A program made the position numbers and the translations under genes. Below, piece by piece: positions 47,612 to 60,263 of a stretch of 64,000 nt of DNA. Under the pieces are notes generated by a model. That model was not told the DNA's origin. It was given only the letters and a program-made list of their open reading frames with translations, and made no database searches. Each line of letters opens with the position of its first letter. Position 1 is the stretch's first letter. Source of the DNA: Oenanthe sinensis (taxonomy: Eukaryota; Streptophyta; Magnoliopsida; Apiales; Apiaceae); the NCBI GenBank assembly GCA_028671895.1, contig CM053801.1, positions 14,235,375 to 14,299,374 of the forward strand, given 5' to 3'.

Positions 47612-49262
47612 TCCGTCATGTCAAGAGCAACTCCAACAAGCACCCTATCTATCCTTTTAAGTCAAATCCTAACGAAAATGTAATAAAAACACACTCCATA
47701 TTTTGGAGCTTTAAAACTTTCCTCATCATTGAGGAGCATATGTCGTCTCCTAAATTATTTTTATATTAATATATAATAATTTGAAATGCAATGCAGTGAA
47801 GTACAAATAGCAGTAATTAGAAATAGAAAATAGAATTAAAACATATCGATATAATTTTGAAGAGAATTGTTCGAGTCATACTACACATTTGCATCTTAAA
47901 TGAGTTATGAGCCAATATGATAATAATTTTTATAAAGTGGTTCTCAGGAATTGCTCTAATTTTGTTACTACATACAAAGACATAAGTGTGTGTGTATGGT
48001 GCAAAAGGTCCGGTATAAACTATTGTATGCACGCGTATGTACTACTGATGAATTAGCCTTATCTGGCATGAAGTTGTGAACTTGTAAGTCGGCCTGAATT
48101 TCTGTTATTCGAAATGTTTTGTTGTAATTTGTGAGTAACGTGAATTTTATGTCATTAAAAATGTTATTGTAATTCGTAAAAAATCTAGCATGGAGTTGTG
48201 AACTCTGCACGGTCCAGTCCAAATTTTATTCAATTTTTTAAAAAATTCTGATAAAATTTTGAATTTATTTAAATTTTATCTATTTTAAAAAAAAAATTAT
48301 ATGAAAAATTAAATTAAATTATAAATATTTCAACAAAAATCAAAAAATTCCTTAAAAAGATTTATTGTTTTATAAAATTAAAAATATTAATATTAAAATA
48401 TTTTAAATCAATTTGATAATAACCGAGTTAAACTCAGACCTCAAATTTAAAATATCTAAATATTTTATTGAGTTGAGTTCGAATTCTAAATTAATCAATT
48501 CTTAAGGCATATGAATTTAATCAAATTTATATTTATTTTATTATTTATAAATAATTATATAAATATTCAGTATTTATATATAGTTTACCTATTAAATCGA
48601 GTCAGTCGAGTCTATTAAAGTTTTTGTTCATTTCTAATAAAATTAATTCATATTTTTAAATCGAATTTGAATATATTAAATCATTATTAGATTAAATTTA
48701 AAAAATTTCAAGTTCAAACTTAAACTAAAATTTCAACTATTTAATCGAGTTAAAACTGATTTAGTTGAGCACTCAAATTATTTTATTTACACCTCTAACA
48801 TCAACTATCATGTCACCGATATTTCACTGAATTATCAACTATATAAAAATCCGCATAAATTTAATTTAGAAGAAATAAAGCAAAAAATTAAAAATAGCCA
48901 TATATATTGTGGCCGTTTGGAGTTCCTTAAACTTAAAATAAATATTTTATTTTATTTTTATTTTTTACATATTTTCATTTTTTTTAAAAAAAAATAAATA
49001 TTTATTTTAAAATTTTAAAACCAAATATTATTTTTAAAATAAAAAATAAGCTACTTATTTTCAGAAAAAATACATGCATCCCTACTTTTTCTCCCGAAAA
49101 TAAGAGCTTATTTCCGGAAAAAACCTTTTGCCAACCAGCCCATTGTCAAATAGTCTAACAAGTGACTAAAATGAAAACAATCGAAATAATTGAGGATTAA
49201 TTTAGTTGGATTTCACCCCGTTAGGCAGCGTCTAGAATCATCATCTACGAAAAAAATTAGAG
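47612..49262. other. AT-rich spacer between CP12 and glyoxalase II
   Basis: 3' flank of CP12, then 48230-49080 of very AT-rich sequence with no ORF above 85 codons that resembles a protein. ATTTTTT-rich segments near 48940-49060 form imperfect inverted stretches, possibly an old MITE. Confidence 0.4.
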
Positions 49263-51352
49263 ATGAAAATCATTCACATCCCTTGCTTGGAAGACAACTA
49301 TTCATATTTGTAAGTAATTCATTTAATTCATACATCTACAATCAATTTTGTATACAAATCAGGGTTTAACCCCGCTCACTATATTACAGGATAATTGACG
49401 AGTCAACCAAAGAAGCTGCAGCTGTAGACCCGGTTGAACCCGAAAAGGTTATTCGGGTCGCCCAAGACAACGGTGTTGACCTCAAGCTGGTCCTCACCAC
49501 GCACCACCACTGGTACTGTACTGTTGGTTATTTGGGCCGAATTAAAAATATAGATCTGTTGGTTATTTTGTGTTTAAATATATACTGTGTTGATTTTGGT
49601 GATTAGAAATTGATACTACTGATGTGATTTGTTTTATTTATTGTTGTGTTTGTGTTTGTGTTTATGTTTTTGGTTGTTTGATTAATGAAAAATTATTGTA
49701 GGGATCATGCTGGAGGCAATGAAAGAATGAGGGAACTTGTTCCCGGTATTAAGGTTTATGGTGGCTCTGTTGATAATGTCAAGGGGTGTACTGATAAAGT
49801 TGAAAATGGCGACAAGTTTTCACTTGGTTCTGATATCACTGTACTCTCTCTGCATACCCCTTGGTGTGTATATCTTGTTTCCGTAATTATGTTAAGCTAG
49901 AATTGTTTTCTTAGTTGCTAGTAAATGTTTCTTCTATTACGTCTATTATTTTGCTGACTTGTTTATCTGAGTTGTACTCTGTTGAATTCTTGTATGTTCG
50001 TGTTGTTACAATGCGAGTCATGTGAGTATGTGACTGTTTCTTTGGATCTTTTGATTTGATGTATTGGATGGATGCGTGTGTGTTTAAAGATTTTGGACTA
50101 AAATTACATGGCTGGATTCGTGTTGTATGAGTTCCGTCTCACTTCATGTGTTAATTTGTTTTCCCTTTAATGCTTTTATCAGCCATACTAAAGGTCATAT
50201 AAGCTATTTTGTTACTGGCAAAGAAGAAGAGCACCCTGCTGTTTTCACTGGAGACACATTGGTGAGTTCAGTCGTGTCTGTCAAATAATCAATCTGATGT
50301 AGTTTGCACTTTATGCTATTACCTTATGTAATTAGACTTGTTTAAGTTTATTTGATGTTTCTGAATCATGAATCTCATATATGCTACTCTTCCCTTTTCA
50401 CATCCCTTATAAGATACATGCAATTTGCACATGGAACTAACCCAAGTATAAGCATGTGGAGTGCCACTTGGAGGTGGCACGAAAGTCTCATGTAGCAATC
50501 CAATAGCAGGATATCTCTGTCTGCTTTTAACTATTAATCTGTTATATGTTTTATCTGTTTTATAGTTTGTTGCTGGTTGTGGAAAGTTCTTTGAGGGCAC
50601 CGCCGAACAGATGCATCAATCTCTGTGTGTGACATTGTGTTCGTTGCCAAAGCCTACTCGCGTTTACTGCGGCCATGAGGTATACTAGCTTATTAAACTT
50701 AGGCACATGTTTATTAGCATTTTACACAAAATTATGTATTCCTTTTCTTTATACAGAGTCTGATTATGTTTTATTCTTCAGTATACAGTAAAGAACTTGC
50801 AGTTTGCAGTGACAGTTGAACCAGACAATGCAAAAATAGCCCAAAAGCTCTCATGGGCTCAGGAGCAGAGACAATCAGGCCTTCCTACTATTCCATCAAC
50901 CATAAAGGAAGAACTGGAGACTAATCCCTTTATGCGAGCCAATTTACCTGAAGTACAGGTATTTCCGCTTGTCTGCTGTATTTACTTTTCTTGGAGTTCA
51001 CTAGTTTTAAGAAACATAAATACGAGATTGTTGAAGAAAATGTAACTCACCATGTGGACTACAGTAAATTCCAGGTAGGTTAGGTAAGGAAGAAGGATAC
51101 TTGACCTGGGTCATATCTGTCATGGAGATTTTAAAAACTCCCTTCATGCGTTTTTTTTTTTTTTGGCCAAGTTCCCTTCGTGTTGCTTTCCATTAAATCT
51201 TCCATGCCAGAAAAAGGCACATGAAAAAAACTGTCTTATATTAGTTCTTAGTTCTTACATGCTTGCTTATCCACCAGGAGAGGGTTGGTTGTAAATCAGC
51301 TGTTGAAGCTATGCGGGAGATAAGGCAGCGCAAAGATACCTGGAGAGGGTAA
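49263..51352 (+). CDS. GLX2-2: Cytosolic hydroxyacylglutathione hydrolase (glyoxalase II, 258 aa, 7 exons)
   Basis: Exons 49263-49309, 49390-49512, 49702-49863, 50183-50261, 50566-50679, 50782-50958 and 51278-51352 join in phase. The protein hydrolyses S-lactoylglutathione to D-lactate and glutathione, the second step of methylglyoxal detoxification. The beta-lactamase-fold metal site is complete: T53-H54-H55-H56-W57-D58-H59, then H112 (PWCHTKGH), D135 (FTGDTLF) and H174 (YCGHEYT). FVAGCGKFFEGTAEQM follows, and the C-terminus ends in the glutathione-binding type sequence REIRQRKDTWRG. The start MKIIHIPCLEDNYSYL has no transit peptide, and the length equals that known for the Arabidopsis cytosolic isoform, so this is GLX2-2 rather than a mitochondrial form. 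All ligands are intact; I expect a functional enzyme. Confidence 0.95.
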
Positions 51353-52130
51353 TTAAATGCTAATGCATATACTTTGTGTGTGTTGGTTTATGTATTAAAG
51401 TACAGACAGATCTACTGAATCTGCCGGTATTTCCCGGTATCTATAAACATCGTGTGTAACTCGAAACTTAAAATTTCCTTCTCCCACAGGCTATCATCTC
51501 TTTAAAGTCTTGTTATGAGGTATCTAGCAGTGCACATTTTTCCTATAATTAAATGCATCAATGTGATACCGGATAGACTCATCAGCCCATGTGTTCCATG
51601 CTGATGATGAACGTAAACATGGGAGCGTTCTCTTAGTTATTTTTTTCTGTTGTGTACTTGATTTAAACGGAAGAAACACTCTTTAAAAAGAGAGAAGAAA
51701 AAACCTTGATGTCAAATGCAGTGTGTGTGAAATGAAAGATGAGAATGTTGCAGGCTTGATAATCACACTAGGGCTTTCTCAAGTGAACTAGTGACAAATA
51801 TTTGTAATATTTGAAGAGATTGTTTATAGTACAGCGAAATTAAATCTTTGAAAATTGTTTATAGTACAGTGAAAATCTCTTTAAAGTCGTGTTATGAGGT
51901 ACCTAGCAGTGCACATTTATGAGTGGACTAATTATACTTGCACAGAAGGCTATTATTAAAACAATCTTTCTGTCACAAATTCTGTCGAGATTATGTTACC
52001 GTTTTGACTTCGTACAGCACTGTGCCTGTGCGGGTTACATTAGATATCAATGCATGGAGAACTCGAGCACGCATGGTGTCCATAGGCTTGTACAATGTAG
52101 TCGACTAATTACAAACAAGCCCAAGGGCTC

Positions 52131-52134
<4 letters not shown>
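51353..52134. other. Downstream flank of GLX2-2 with repeated segments
   Basis: A segment of about 44 bp (ATCTCTTTAAAGTC...ATGAGGTATCTAGCAGTGCA) occurs at 51495-51539 and, with few changes, at 51876-51918. Between them ATTGTTTATAGTACAG is also repeated. No gene is visible. Confidence 0.5.

Positions 52135-52192
<58 letters not shown>
52135..52192. repeat. (AT)29 microsatellite
   Basis: An uninterrupted run of 29 AT units, the longest simple repeat in the window. It probably varies in length between individuals. Confidence 0.95.
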
Positions 52193-52196
<4 letters not shown>

Positions 52197-52594
52197 TTAT
52201 AAGTTATTTATTAGAGAATAAATTAATTTAATTTATCAAATTAAATGGACAGAGGTGGGAACACGAAGGAATATAAGTGGGGGGTTTGTAACACTCTTAA
52301 GGAGTAGATAATTTGTTCAATAATTTTTTGGGATCAACATTGTGGATTAACTTTGTGGTGAGTTTGTGGGTTAACTTTGCATTTAGCTTAGTTTACTCTA
52401 TCTTATTTCGGATTTGGAAGTGGAGACTTGATCCGATATTAAAAACACTCGGAATTTGGCTTGAGTTGTCACAACATGTGCAAATAATATTATTCAAAAT
52501 TCTCCCGGTGTGTAAAATTTTAAAAATACAGTCACAAATTAAAAAAAAAAAAATAAGTTTCTTTTTTTTGCAGTGTAGAAACATAATCAGTAGT

Positions 52595-52750
52595 AGAGAG
52601 GGAGTTTCAGTTGTTTTTGCTAGGAAGCAAGCAAACAAGGCAGCCCATAGTTTGGCTAGATATCCTTGTGAGCTTAATAGTTTCGTTATTAACTTGTCTC
52701 CTCCATTGTGTTTGTTGGAGACGCTTTTGTCGGATGCTTTGATGATTTAA
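52595..52750 (+). pseudogene. LINE-type RNase H C-terminal fragment
   Basis: Reads GVSVVFARKQANKAAHSLAR and then CLLETLLSDALM before the stop. V.F..R..N..AH.LAR is the C-terminal pattern of the RNase H-like (RVT_3) domain at the end of plant LINE polyproteins. An A10 run precedes it at about 52540, and the reading frame upstream is not protein-like, so only the last 40-50 residues survive. Confidence 0.6.
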
Positions 52751-52899
52751 TGGAAATCGATTACTTTGTTTCAAAAAAAAAAGTTTCTTTTTTTAGAACT
52801 AAAAAATAAAAAGTCTTGGAGTATAAACTTGGACTAGACGACTAGTGTATATAGACTATAGACAAAGGGCAAGGGAAGGAGTGAAGCAGGGGCATCGGG

Positions 52900-53432
52900 T
52901 AGGGGTGAACAAAAATTCGATTAAACCGTCAACCCGAACCAACCCACCCCTTTTTTCGGCCGAATAAACCGAACCGTCCGAAACCGAAATATAAATGGGT
53001 TAATTTTTAAAAAACCCGAACTAATTGGGTTGGGTAAGGGTTTAACAAATTTTAACCCTTACCAAACCCAACCCAACCCGTTTACATAAAATGCAGATTT
53101 TTTTGCATATTTTTTACATATTTTATATATTTTTTACATATTTTCTACAAATTTCTGCACTATATAAATTTTTTGCAACACATTCTGCAACACTTTCCGG
53201 CTCTTGCAACATTTTCTGCAACAAGCAGAATTTTCTGCAAATGTGCGGGATTTGGGTTACGATTGAGTTGGGTTGGGTTGGGTTACGATTTTCTACAAAC
53301 CAAACTAATTGGGTTGGGTTGAGTTACGATTTTTTTTTACAATTAATGGGTTGATTTTTTATAAAACCGAACTAATCGGGTTGGGTCGAGGTTTGACGAA
53401 AACCTGACCCAACCTACCCATGTTCACCCCTC
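52900..53432. mobile_element. hAT-type MITE with 8-bp target duplication
   Basis: Left end TAGGGGTGAACA, right end (reversed) GAGGGGTGAACA. The 8-bp repeat GCATCGGG flanks it exactly (52892-52899 and 53433-53440). An 8-bp duplication with (C/T)AGGGGTG ends points to the hAT superfamily. The interior is filled with GGTTGGGTT, CCCGAAC and AACCCAACC words and a run of TTTTTTACATATTTT repeats; there is no transposase. A fragment with similar CCCGAACTGAACCCG words lies at about 57520-57600 in an intron downstream. Confidence 0.88.
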
Positions 53433-53512
53433 GCATCGGGTTTGGGGGTAGTTGAACGTCTAGTAAAATGGAGCTTCTCCAAACACAGCCCTAATCTCTC
53501 TCCATCTCTCTC

Positions 53513-53520
53513 TATAAAAG
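53513..53520 (+). promoter_or_regulatory. TATA box of the RING membrane ligase gene
   Basis: TATAAAAG, 112-119 bases before the ATG, in the middle of CT-rich (Y-patch-like) sequence. This is a good plant core promoter, about 80 bases from the hAT-type MITE. Confidence 0.75.
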
Positions 53521-53631
53521 CCCATCTCTCTCTCCCTCTCTCGCTCCTCTGACTTGTTATCTCACTTCCTCCTGCCAAACATCAGAATTAACGAAAACTA
53601 AACATTCTTCCACACACACACACACACAGCA

Positions 53632-55260
53632 ATGGAAGAATCATCATCGTCGTCACCATCACAATCTACAAATACAACTACATACACAAACCCTAACAAC
53701 AGCAACAACAATACATCTACACCCCCAACACAAACCAATTCAACAACAAGAAGCAGAAGAAGCAGATACTCAACACTCATTCTCTCCACGTTTCGATTCT
53801 TACAAGCACCTCTCTCTACTATCCTCTCCCATCACTTCCCTCTTACTCCCCTAAACCCTAACCCTAACGATGACGACGCTACTGAGGTTTCTATTCGTAT
53901 TGTTCCCGGTCAAGAACAACGTAATCAAACTGATCATGAATTAGGGCTTACTCATTCTCCCAATACCCCCGAGATTAATTCTCTCCAAGATGATCGCAAT
54001 TACGTCACTAGTAGTAATGGTAATGCCAATTCCAGTTCTGTTTCGGCCGGTGCTTCTCGTAATCCCAATCAACAGCGGTATGATTTACAGCAGGCTGCCA
54101 GGTTGATCGAGCAGATTATTCCGTTTTCTTTGCTCTTGTTGCTCGTTTTTATTCGACAGCACTTGCAAGGTATTTTCTTATTTTATTGCATTTTAACTGT
54201 ATTCTTTTATTGTTCTTGATTTGTAACTGTTTTTTTCTTTCTTGATCATGATTAGTTTTGTCGGTTAGTTCAATACTAAATTTCACTTGTTTCAACCATG
54301 TATGTGGTTACTCTTTATCACTCGGAAACGGTACATTTAGATTATGAAACTTGGAAAATATGTAGGCTTCAGGAATGGTTGATAATGTGTGGCGTATTGT
54401 GACTAGTCTTATGTTTTTTTAATAGATATTTAATTGTTAGTTGTTTATGGCCAAACTAGTGACACGTTGGATGTTAAGTATGAGTCGAATTTGATAGATG
54501 TTGACTTTGCTGATGTTCGCCTGCCAGTGGATTTATTGTTAGTTTATATTGTTTTATATTTTCTGATAAATGTACATAACATAATTTGCAATTAACTTTC
54601 CTCATGGACTCGTTGAATAATATGGTTCAAGCATATGATGTTTTGTAGGACGTTTTCAACCATATAAAAGACGTGTGATAGTCTATTAGTTCGGAATGTG
54701 CTACGTCCAGTGTTGAAGCTGTTATAGTTAGTTTTATTTTGTTTAAAATATGTTTGATATTGATGTTTATGGTAGGTAGTGTGAAAGCTTTATATGGTTG
54801 AATTTTCTACTTCGGGTAAGTAGTAAACAGATGCTTAATTTAGTTCTCCTTCATTCTTACATAAAGAAAAGAGAATGCATATGTTTAGATATTTGGCCAA
54901 AAAAAACCCGGAAGAGTGTTTGTTGAATGTGCCATCTTTTTAATTTCACTTGCCATTACATTTTTATAGAAAATATCTTCAATGTAAGTGGTTAGTTTAC
55001 ATCCAATACTGTTTTTTAATTGATATGTTTTTCATGAATATGCAGGATTCTTTGTCACGATATACATAACTGCTTTCATGTTTAAGTCAAATGATATTCT
55101 TAAGAAGCAGACTGCTTTAAAGGTGAGATATCTTTCTATATGCTAATGTCGTACTTGTATCAATTGGACACCTCAATTTGATTCACCATTGTTTCTCATT
55201 CCTATGCAATGAAATATTATGTATATATATGCACATTATTAGGCTTGATAATTACCATTT

Positions 55261-55301
<41 letters not shown>

Positions 55302-58300
55302 GCAGGGGGAAAGGAAATTGGCAGTTCTGATGGGTTATTTTGTGGTTTTTATGCTCCATGTAATTGGAATTTATTGGTGGTACCGCAATGATGATATTTC
55401 CTACCCGTTAATCATGGTTCCTCCAAAAGCAATACCGCCGTTTTGGCATGCTATATTCACAATTTTAGTCAATGGTATGTATTACTTCTTTTTCAATAGT
55501 TATAGTTGCTAGAATACTGTTGAGTGTGATATTTGTACGATACATACATCATCTTCCTAGATTGCGTATGACAGTCGTATGCATGCTTTGTTATCCTGAC
55601 TCTTCATTTTGCCTCAAAGTACTTGAGTCGGACACTTAGTTTAGACCAAAAACATATATTTTTTCTTCTAAAAAATTAGCAAGGCCGACTCTTGGGCACA
55701 TCCATGTTGGACACTTCCAACCGTGTCCAGGAAACAACAGTTGCATGGCAGATTCATTTAAAGTAAATGGACTCTTTTTTTTTAATGGTGTAATCTTTGT
55801 AAATGGACTCATTAAATACAAATCTAGTTGAGATATAAATTGTATGGAATTTCACTTAAGTGATTACACCATTCAATTCCGCAAAGATTGCTGGTATTTG
55901 TCCAGCAATTTTTCTAACCCAAACTTAAGGTTTATTTAATCATACTTTATTTTTGTATGTACTAGTGCACTATCAAATGCTGTATCTTCATCCATCTCCG
56001 GCTATCCCCATCTTAGTATGTGTTAGACACGATATCTACTTTTAAGTTTGTTTCCCATGTATTATCTTTGGTATATAATGCATGATCATTATTTATTGAT
56101 TGTTAGCATGCATACACTGCCCCAAGATTTCTTTTCTACATTTTCTGAAACTTATAACCCTCCAGATACTATGGTGCGGCAAGCAGCAATGGCTTTTAAA
56201 TTGATTCTGCTAATGTATTACCGAAATGGAAAGGGCCATAACTTTCGTAGACAGGTATACTCATTTATGCATTAAAGCCAGCTACTTACAAAATCAAAAA
56301 CTGAATAAACAGTCACAAACTTTATAATTTTCAGAATGTTACAGGAAAATTTCTTTCCTTTTATTTCAGGGTCAACTGCTGACTCTGGTTGAGTACGCGT
56401 TGCTATTATATCGTGCACTGTTGCCAGCACCTGTCTGGTATCGCTTTTTTCTAAACAAAGATTATGGAAGTCTCTTTTCATCACTGACAACAGGGCTGTA
56501 CTTAACATTCAAGCTAACCACAGTTGTTGAAAAGGTTAGCCAAAGTCTTACTTTACATAGGCGGCCTCTCTATGTGTAATTTTTCCGACCTATCTCAGCT
56601 CATACTCTGGGTGTGATTTAACTCTCTCTCTCCCTCAGGTCCGATCCTTCTTCTCTGCCTTCAAGGCATTATCACGAAAGGAAATGCACTACGGGTCTTA
56701 TGCCACACTGGAGCAGGTATCAAGTTACACTTGTGATTATCTATAAACTCTAGATGATGCTGGAAACTACATGGATACCGTGATTATTAACCAACACACT
56801 AGCATACTACGGTTGTACATAAGACTAGCATATTTAAAGTCTTTTACTATTATTTCATTCTTCTTCCTCAATCCTTTGTTTATAAAACATTTAGGCTCAC
56901 TCTAGTGGAAACAAGAAGTGTTGCAATACTAAATTTGTTAGTAATTGTAGTTGGTGGTTTTTTTGGTCTGCTTCCGAACTGAATTTGGTTTAATAATAGG
57001 CTGCTCTATCTTAAGGAAGAAGGTTTGAACTTTATATATTCGTACAGTTTTTAAATTTGCAGATGGACCTCATAAGATACATGTCTTAGTATAAATGACT
57101 GCTAACAAATTACAGATGGCATGTTGCTGGATGGCCTAATTATGAGTCTAGACTTGTTAACTATTCAAACCTAAGTTTGTTAAATGTTAATCACTGTTGC
57201 AGGTAAATGATGCAGGAAACTTATGTGCTATTTGCCAGGAGAAGATGCATGTTCCGGTCCAGTTGAATTGCAAACACGTCTTCTGCGAAGATTGCGTTTC
57301 AGAATGGTTAGTTTCTGACATAGTGACATTAGTTTTCGTGTGGGCACCTAATTTCATATTATATATGTAGAGAAAACTGGCCCTGAGGGTGACCTCAAGG
57401 AGTTTCCTGAGTTTCGCCCCTTTTGCCATCAATAGTTGGGTGAAAAAAAATGCTGAATTGAGCGTTTTAAAGAAATTGACTAGGATATGGTACGACTTTC
57501 ATCTTTCTGTATAAAAAAGTAGGGGTGAAAACATCTGACCTCACCCAAAACCCGAACTGAACCCGTTTCGATTATCAACACGATTACGGAGACAAAAGCT
57601 GAAATTGACACAACTCATTCAACTTGAAATGACTTGCCTATTATAATTTTATTCCTTTAAGTTTGTATGTCCTTTTTTATATATCAATTATTTTTAGAAC
57701 GCTCCTGAAATTGCCACACCCTAGTAAATAAATGAACTTCCTGTGGGCAAAGTTAGCTCTGCAGGCTGGAGCACGATATGCATTAATCTTACCTTGATGT
57801 TTTAAGAAGCAGTTTATTTTAGCAGATGCCCCAAGGCAGCAAGAAAAAATTTCTTGCTTGATTATAACAGTCTATAACTCTGTAATTGCATTTAGTAATG
57901 ATCTATATGGTCAGATTTACCACCTCCTGATGCCGAACAATAAATGCTGCTTCCATTTACAGAACTAATTGAAATTGACTTTTTAATACCAGCCTATTGA
58001 AGGTACAGTGTTTTGTGGCTGCCACCCTTACCTTGCCAGAATAAGTTAGACATGAAACCTTACATGCTGTTTCTGCTGCATATTTCCCTTTTTAATTTAT
58101 AGGATTTTTCAATAAAATGAATCCAACCTACTTGCAAAAGGGTGATGTATAATACGGTCTCTGTTATTTGTAAAATAGCATGTAGAAGTTTTTTCATTTA
58201 GGCAAGTTCTTTGATATATATACGAGTCATTTGACTACATTATATGTGTTACTGCCAGTTCTTTCCTGTTCTAGTTCTTGTCTGCAACCTCTTGCAAGTG

Positions 58301-58471
58301 CTGCTAGCCTAGTTTATAATATTGGGAGGACTTATTCATTGGGGGCACTTGCTGAAATTTTACAGGTTCGAGAGAGAAAGAACTTGTCCGTTATGCAGGG
58401 CTTTGGTTCGGGCACCTGATATGTGGTCATATGGTGATGGTTCAACAACTTTGTTTTTCCAATTATACTAG
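53632..58471 (+). CDS. Multi-pass membrane RING-type E3 ubiquitin ligase, RNFT-like (441 aa, 8 exons)
   Basis: Exons 53632-54169, 55046-55122, 55306-55474, 56166-56254, 56370-56534, 56639-56716, 57203-57306 and 58366-58471 join in phase. The first 160 residues are low-complexity Ser/Thr/Asn/Pro, probably cytosolic and disordered. Several hydrophobic segments follow: IIPFSLLLLLVFIRQHLQGF, FVTIYITAFMF, GYFVVFMLHVIGIYWWY, WHAIFTILVN, AAMAFKLILLMYY and LLTLVEYALLLYRALLP. The C-terminus carries a complete C3HC4 RING: C380, C383, C395, H397, C400, C403, C414, C417 (CAIC...CKHVFCEDC...CPLC). It ends in ALVRAPDMWSYGDGSTTLFF. This topology matches the RNFT1/RNFT2 family, ER-membrane ligases linked in animals to ER-associated degradation; the plant role is inferred. 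A (CT)17 run forms the polypyrimidine tract of intron 2. Confidence 0.92.
55265..55298. repeat. (CT)17 microsatellite serving as polypyrimidine tract
   Basis: Seventeen CT units end seven bases before the exon 3 start (55306) of the RING ligase gene. Length changes here would alter the splice acceptor context. Confidence 0.9.
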
Positions 58472-60022
58472 ATTTTTGATTACCTCTACATCATGTATTG
58501 TCATTGGTGCTATTGGATTTGCTCGCATGAAATGAGTTGCTCTTAAAGAAAGAATGACCAATAAGAGAATGGCATTTACGACATCGTAGATATAGAGATG
58601 AAGAAAACTCAGATGAAAAGTATGTACATATGTCTGAGGCCTGATGATTAAATGTCTATAAAGCGTATATATGTTATTAAATTGAATATAACATCTATTC
58701 AAGTTAAAAGGTATTGCTTGGGTGGTTCAAATGCTCAACTGTATTATGTAAAGTGTTTTTGGTGTTAAATGAGTTTTTGCAAGACCGAGTTGAAATGTTC
58801 AAGTGCCAAGGTGGGAGATGGAAAAGTGCAGGAGTTGAAAGAAAAAAAAAGTTGATGAGTTGAGGGAATGCAGAGGTTGAGGATTGACAGGTTTGCCGAG
58901 TCCAATATCTGGGTGCTGTTTGACTTTGCCACTCCTCGTACCCCCTTATGAAATTATTATTTATAAGTTGACTAAATTCCTTACTGGTGTGAATTTAGTG
59001 GCCTATAATCTGAAATGATTCATCATTCCATTCTCCATCATGGAGATACAAATCATTTCTCCTATATATATTTCTGTAATAATAATAGCAGAGAATACAG
59101 ACACTTGCTGCTGCTGAAAATTGCAATGCACGGAGTCCAGAACCAGTCGCAAGGCCATTGATTTGACTGGGCCTACCATTTATATCAGATTTAAAGCAAA
59201 CTTGAATATGTTACTCAAAATCGTCTTCGTATCATAGACTTCAAATTGATAGTATCCTACTGGTAGCATCAGCGAGAGTGGCAGACAGGAGCAAAATATA
59301 GGAGCTATGGCTTTACCGAGTGTTTCAAACAATAAGCAGTACTGTACTACTAAATAGTCAACCCCTTCCACTTTATAAAAACCGTACAGTGAATAGCCAC
59401 CACCGGCTTTCTGCCTTTCAGACTGGAAATACGAGTTCAAAATTTTTCAATGCTGCATTTGGTTGAATTATATGAAATTAGGATTATAATATTCATTTAT
59501 TAGTTTAAGAATGAATTTTCCATTATGGTTCCTATAATTTCCCCCTTAACTCAGACATTTTTCTTTCACTTTTCTCATTTACGTGCTTTCTTTCCCGTGT
59601 GATGTTGTTTACATTTTCTTTGATTTCTATTCTCTCCGATTTAAAGGAACATTAATTCAATTTAAAGAAATATTAATTTTTCAGTTTTTAATAATGTGAT
59701 CGTTTAAATATTAGATATATGTTGGAAAATAATTCTACCTCGTCTAAATGAAACCAAGCTTCAAATGTCAATTCTCTTCCTGGAAGGCGGGAGCTGAGGC
59801 CGGGAAAAAAACGTACGTAACCATGACAGGAAAATTGTCCAAATGCATGTAATTAGGTTATTGATTTCTCATACAAATTTAATCATGTGACTTGAGGAAG
59901 AAAAAAAAAGTGTCTACTCTACAGCACTTTGGTGCTAAACAGAACAGTGAGTATTATATATTGATGTGATGACTCTCATGGCGAAAGCTACTCAGCAGAA
60001 TCAAATGAATCTCCTCTCTCTC

Positions 60023-60055
<33 letters not shown>

Positions 60056-60165
60056 ATGTGTGTGTGTGTGTGTTTTCATTCCACAGAATTCCATTTTCCA
60101 GTGCACATGTTAAATTAAATCTTCAACGACTGCAATGATAATCCATTCCTAGCTAGAATATACTA
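58472..60165. other. Spacer between RING ligase and MIR319
   Basis: 3' flank of the ligase, then ordinary intergenic sequence with no supported gene. A (TA)n(TG)n microsatellite occupies about 60023-60073, just before the MIR319 promoter. Confidence 0.45.
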
Positions 60166-60168
60166 GTA

Positions 60169-60182
60169 TATATAATATAGGC
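60169..60182 (+). promoter_or_regulatory. Candidate TATA box of the MIR319 primary transcript
   Basis: TATATATAATATAG lies about 215 bases upstream of the hairpin. If used, transcription would begin near 60205, so the CCCG repeat would fall in the 5' part of the primary transcript. Confidence 0.45.
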
Positions 60183-60243
60183 CTTGTGTCTTTGTTCAGC
60201 ATCACCCACAAGTGTTTGATCGATAATTAAACACACTCACACA

Positions 60244-60263
60244 CCCGCCCGCCCGCCCGCCCG
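60244..60263. repeat. (CCCG)5 repeat, G-quadruplex-forming on the minus strand
   Basis: Five CCC runs separated by single G. The minus strand therefore has five GGG runs with one-base loops, a textbook quadruplex motif; the plus strand could form an i-motif. It is a striking GC island in AT-rich surroundings. Confidence 0.9.

Noticed and set aside
52313..52750. Whole 145-codon frame as a gene
   Set aside because: Only the last 40-50 codons resemble a protein (LINE RNase H); the rest spans a poly-A stretch and shows no domain.
53598..53789. Minus-strand frame rich in Leu/Val (VEYLLLLLLVVELV)
   Set aside because: It is the shadow of the Ser/Thr/Asn-rich N-terminus of the RING ligase on the opposite strand.
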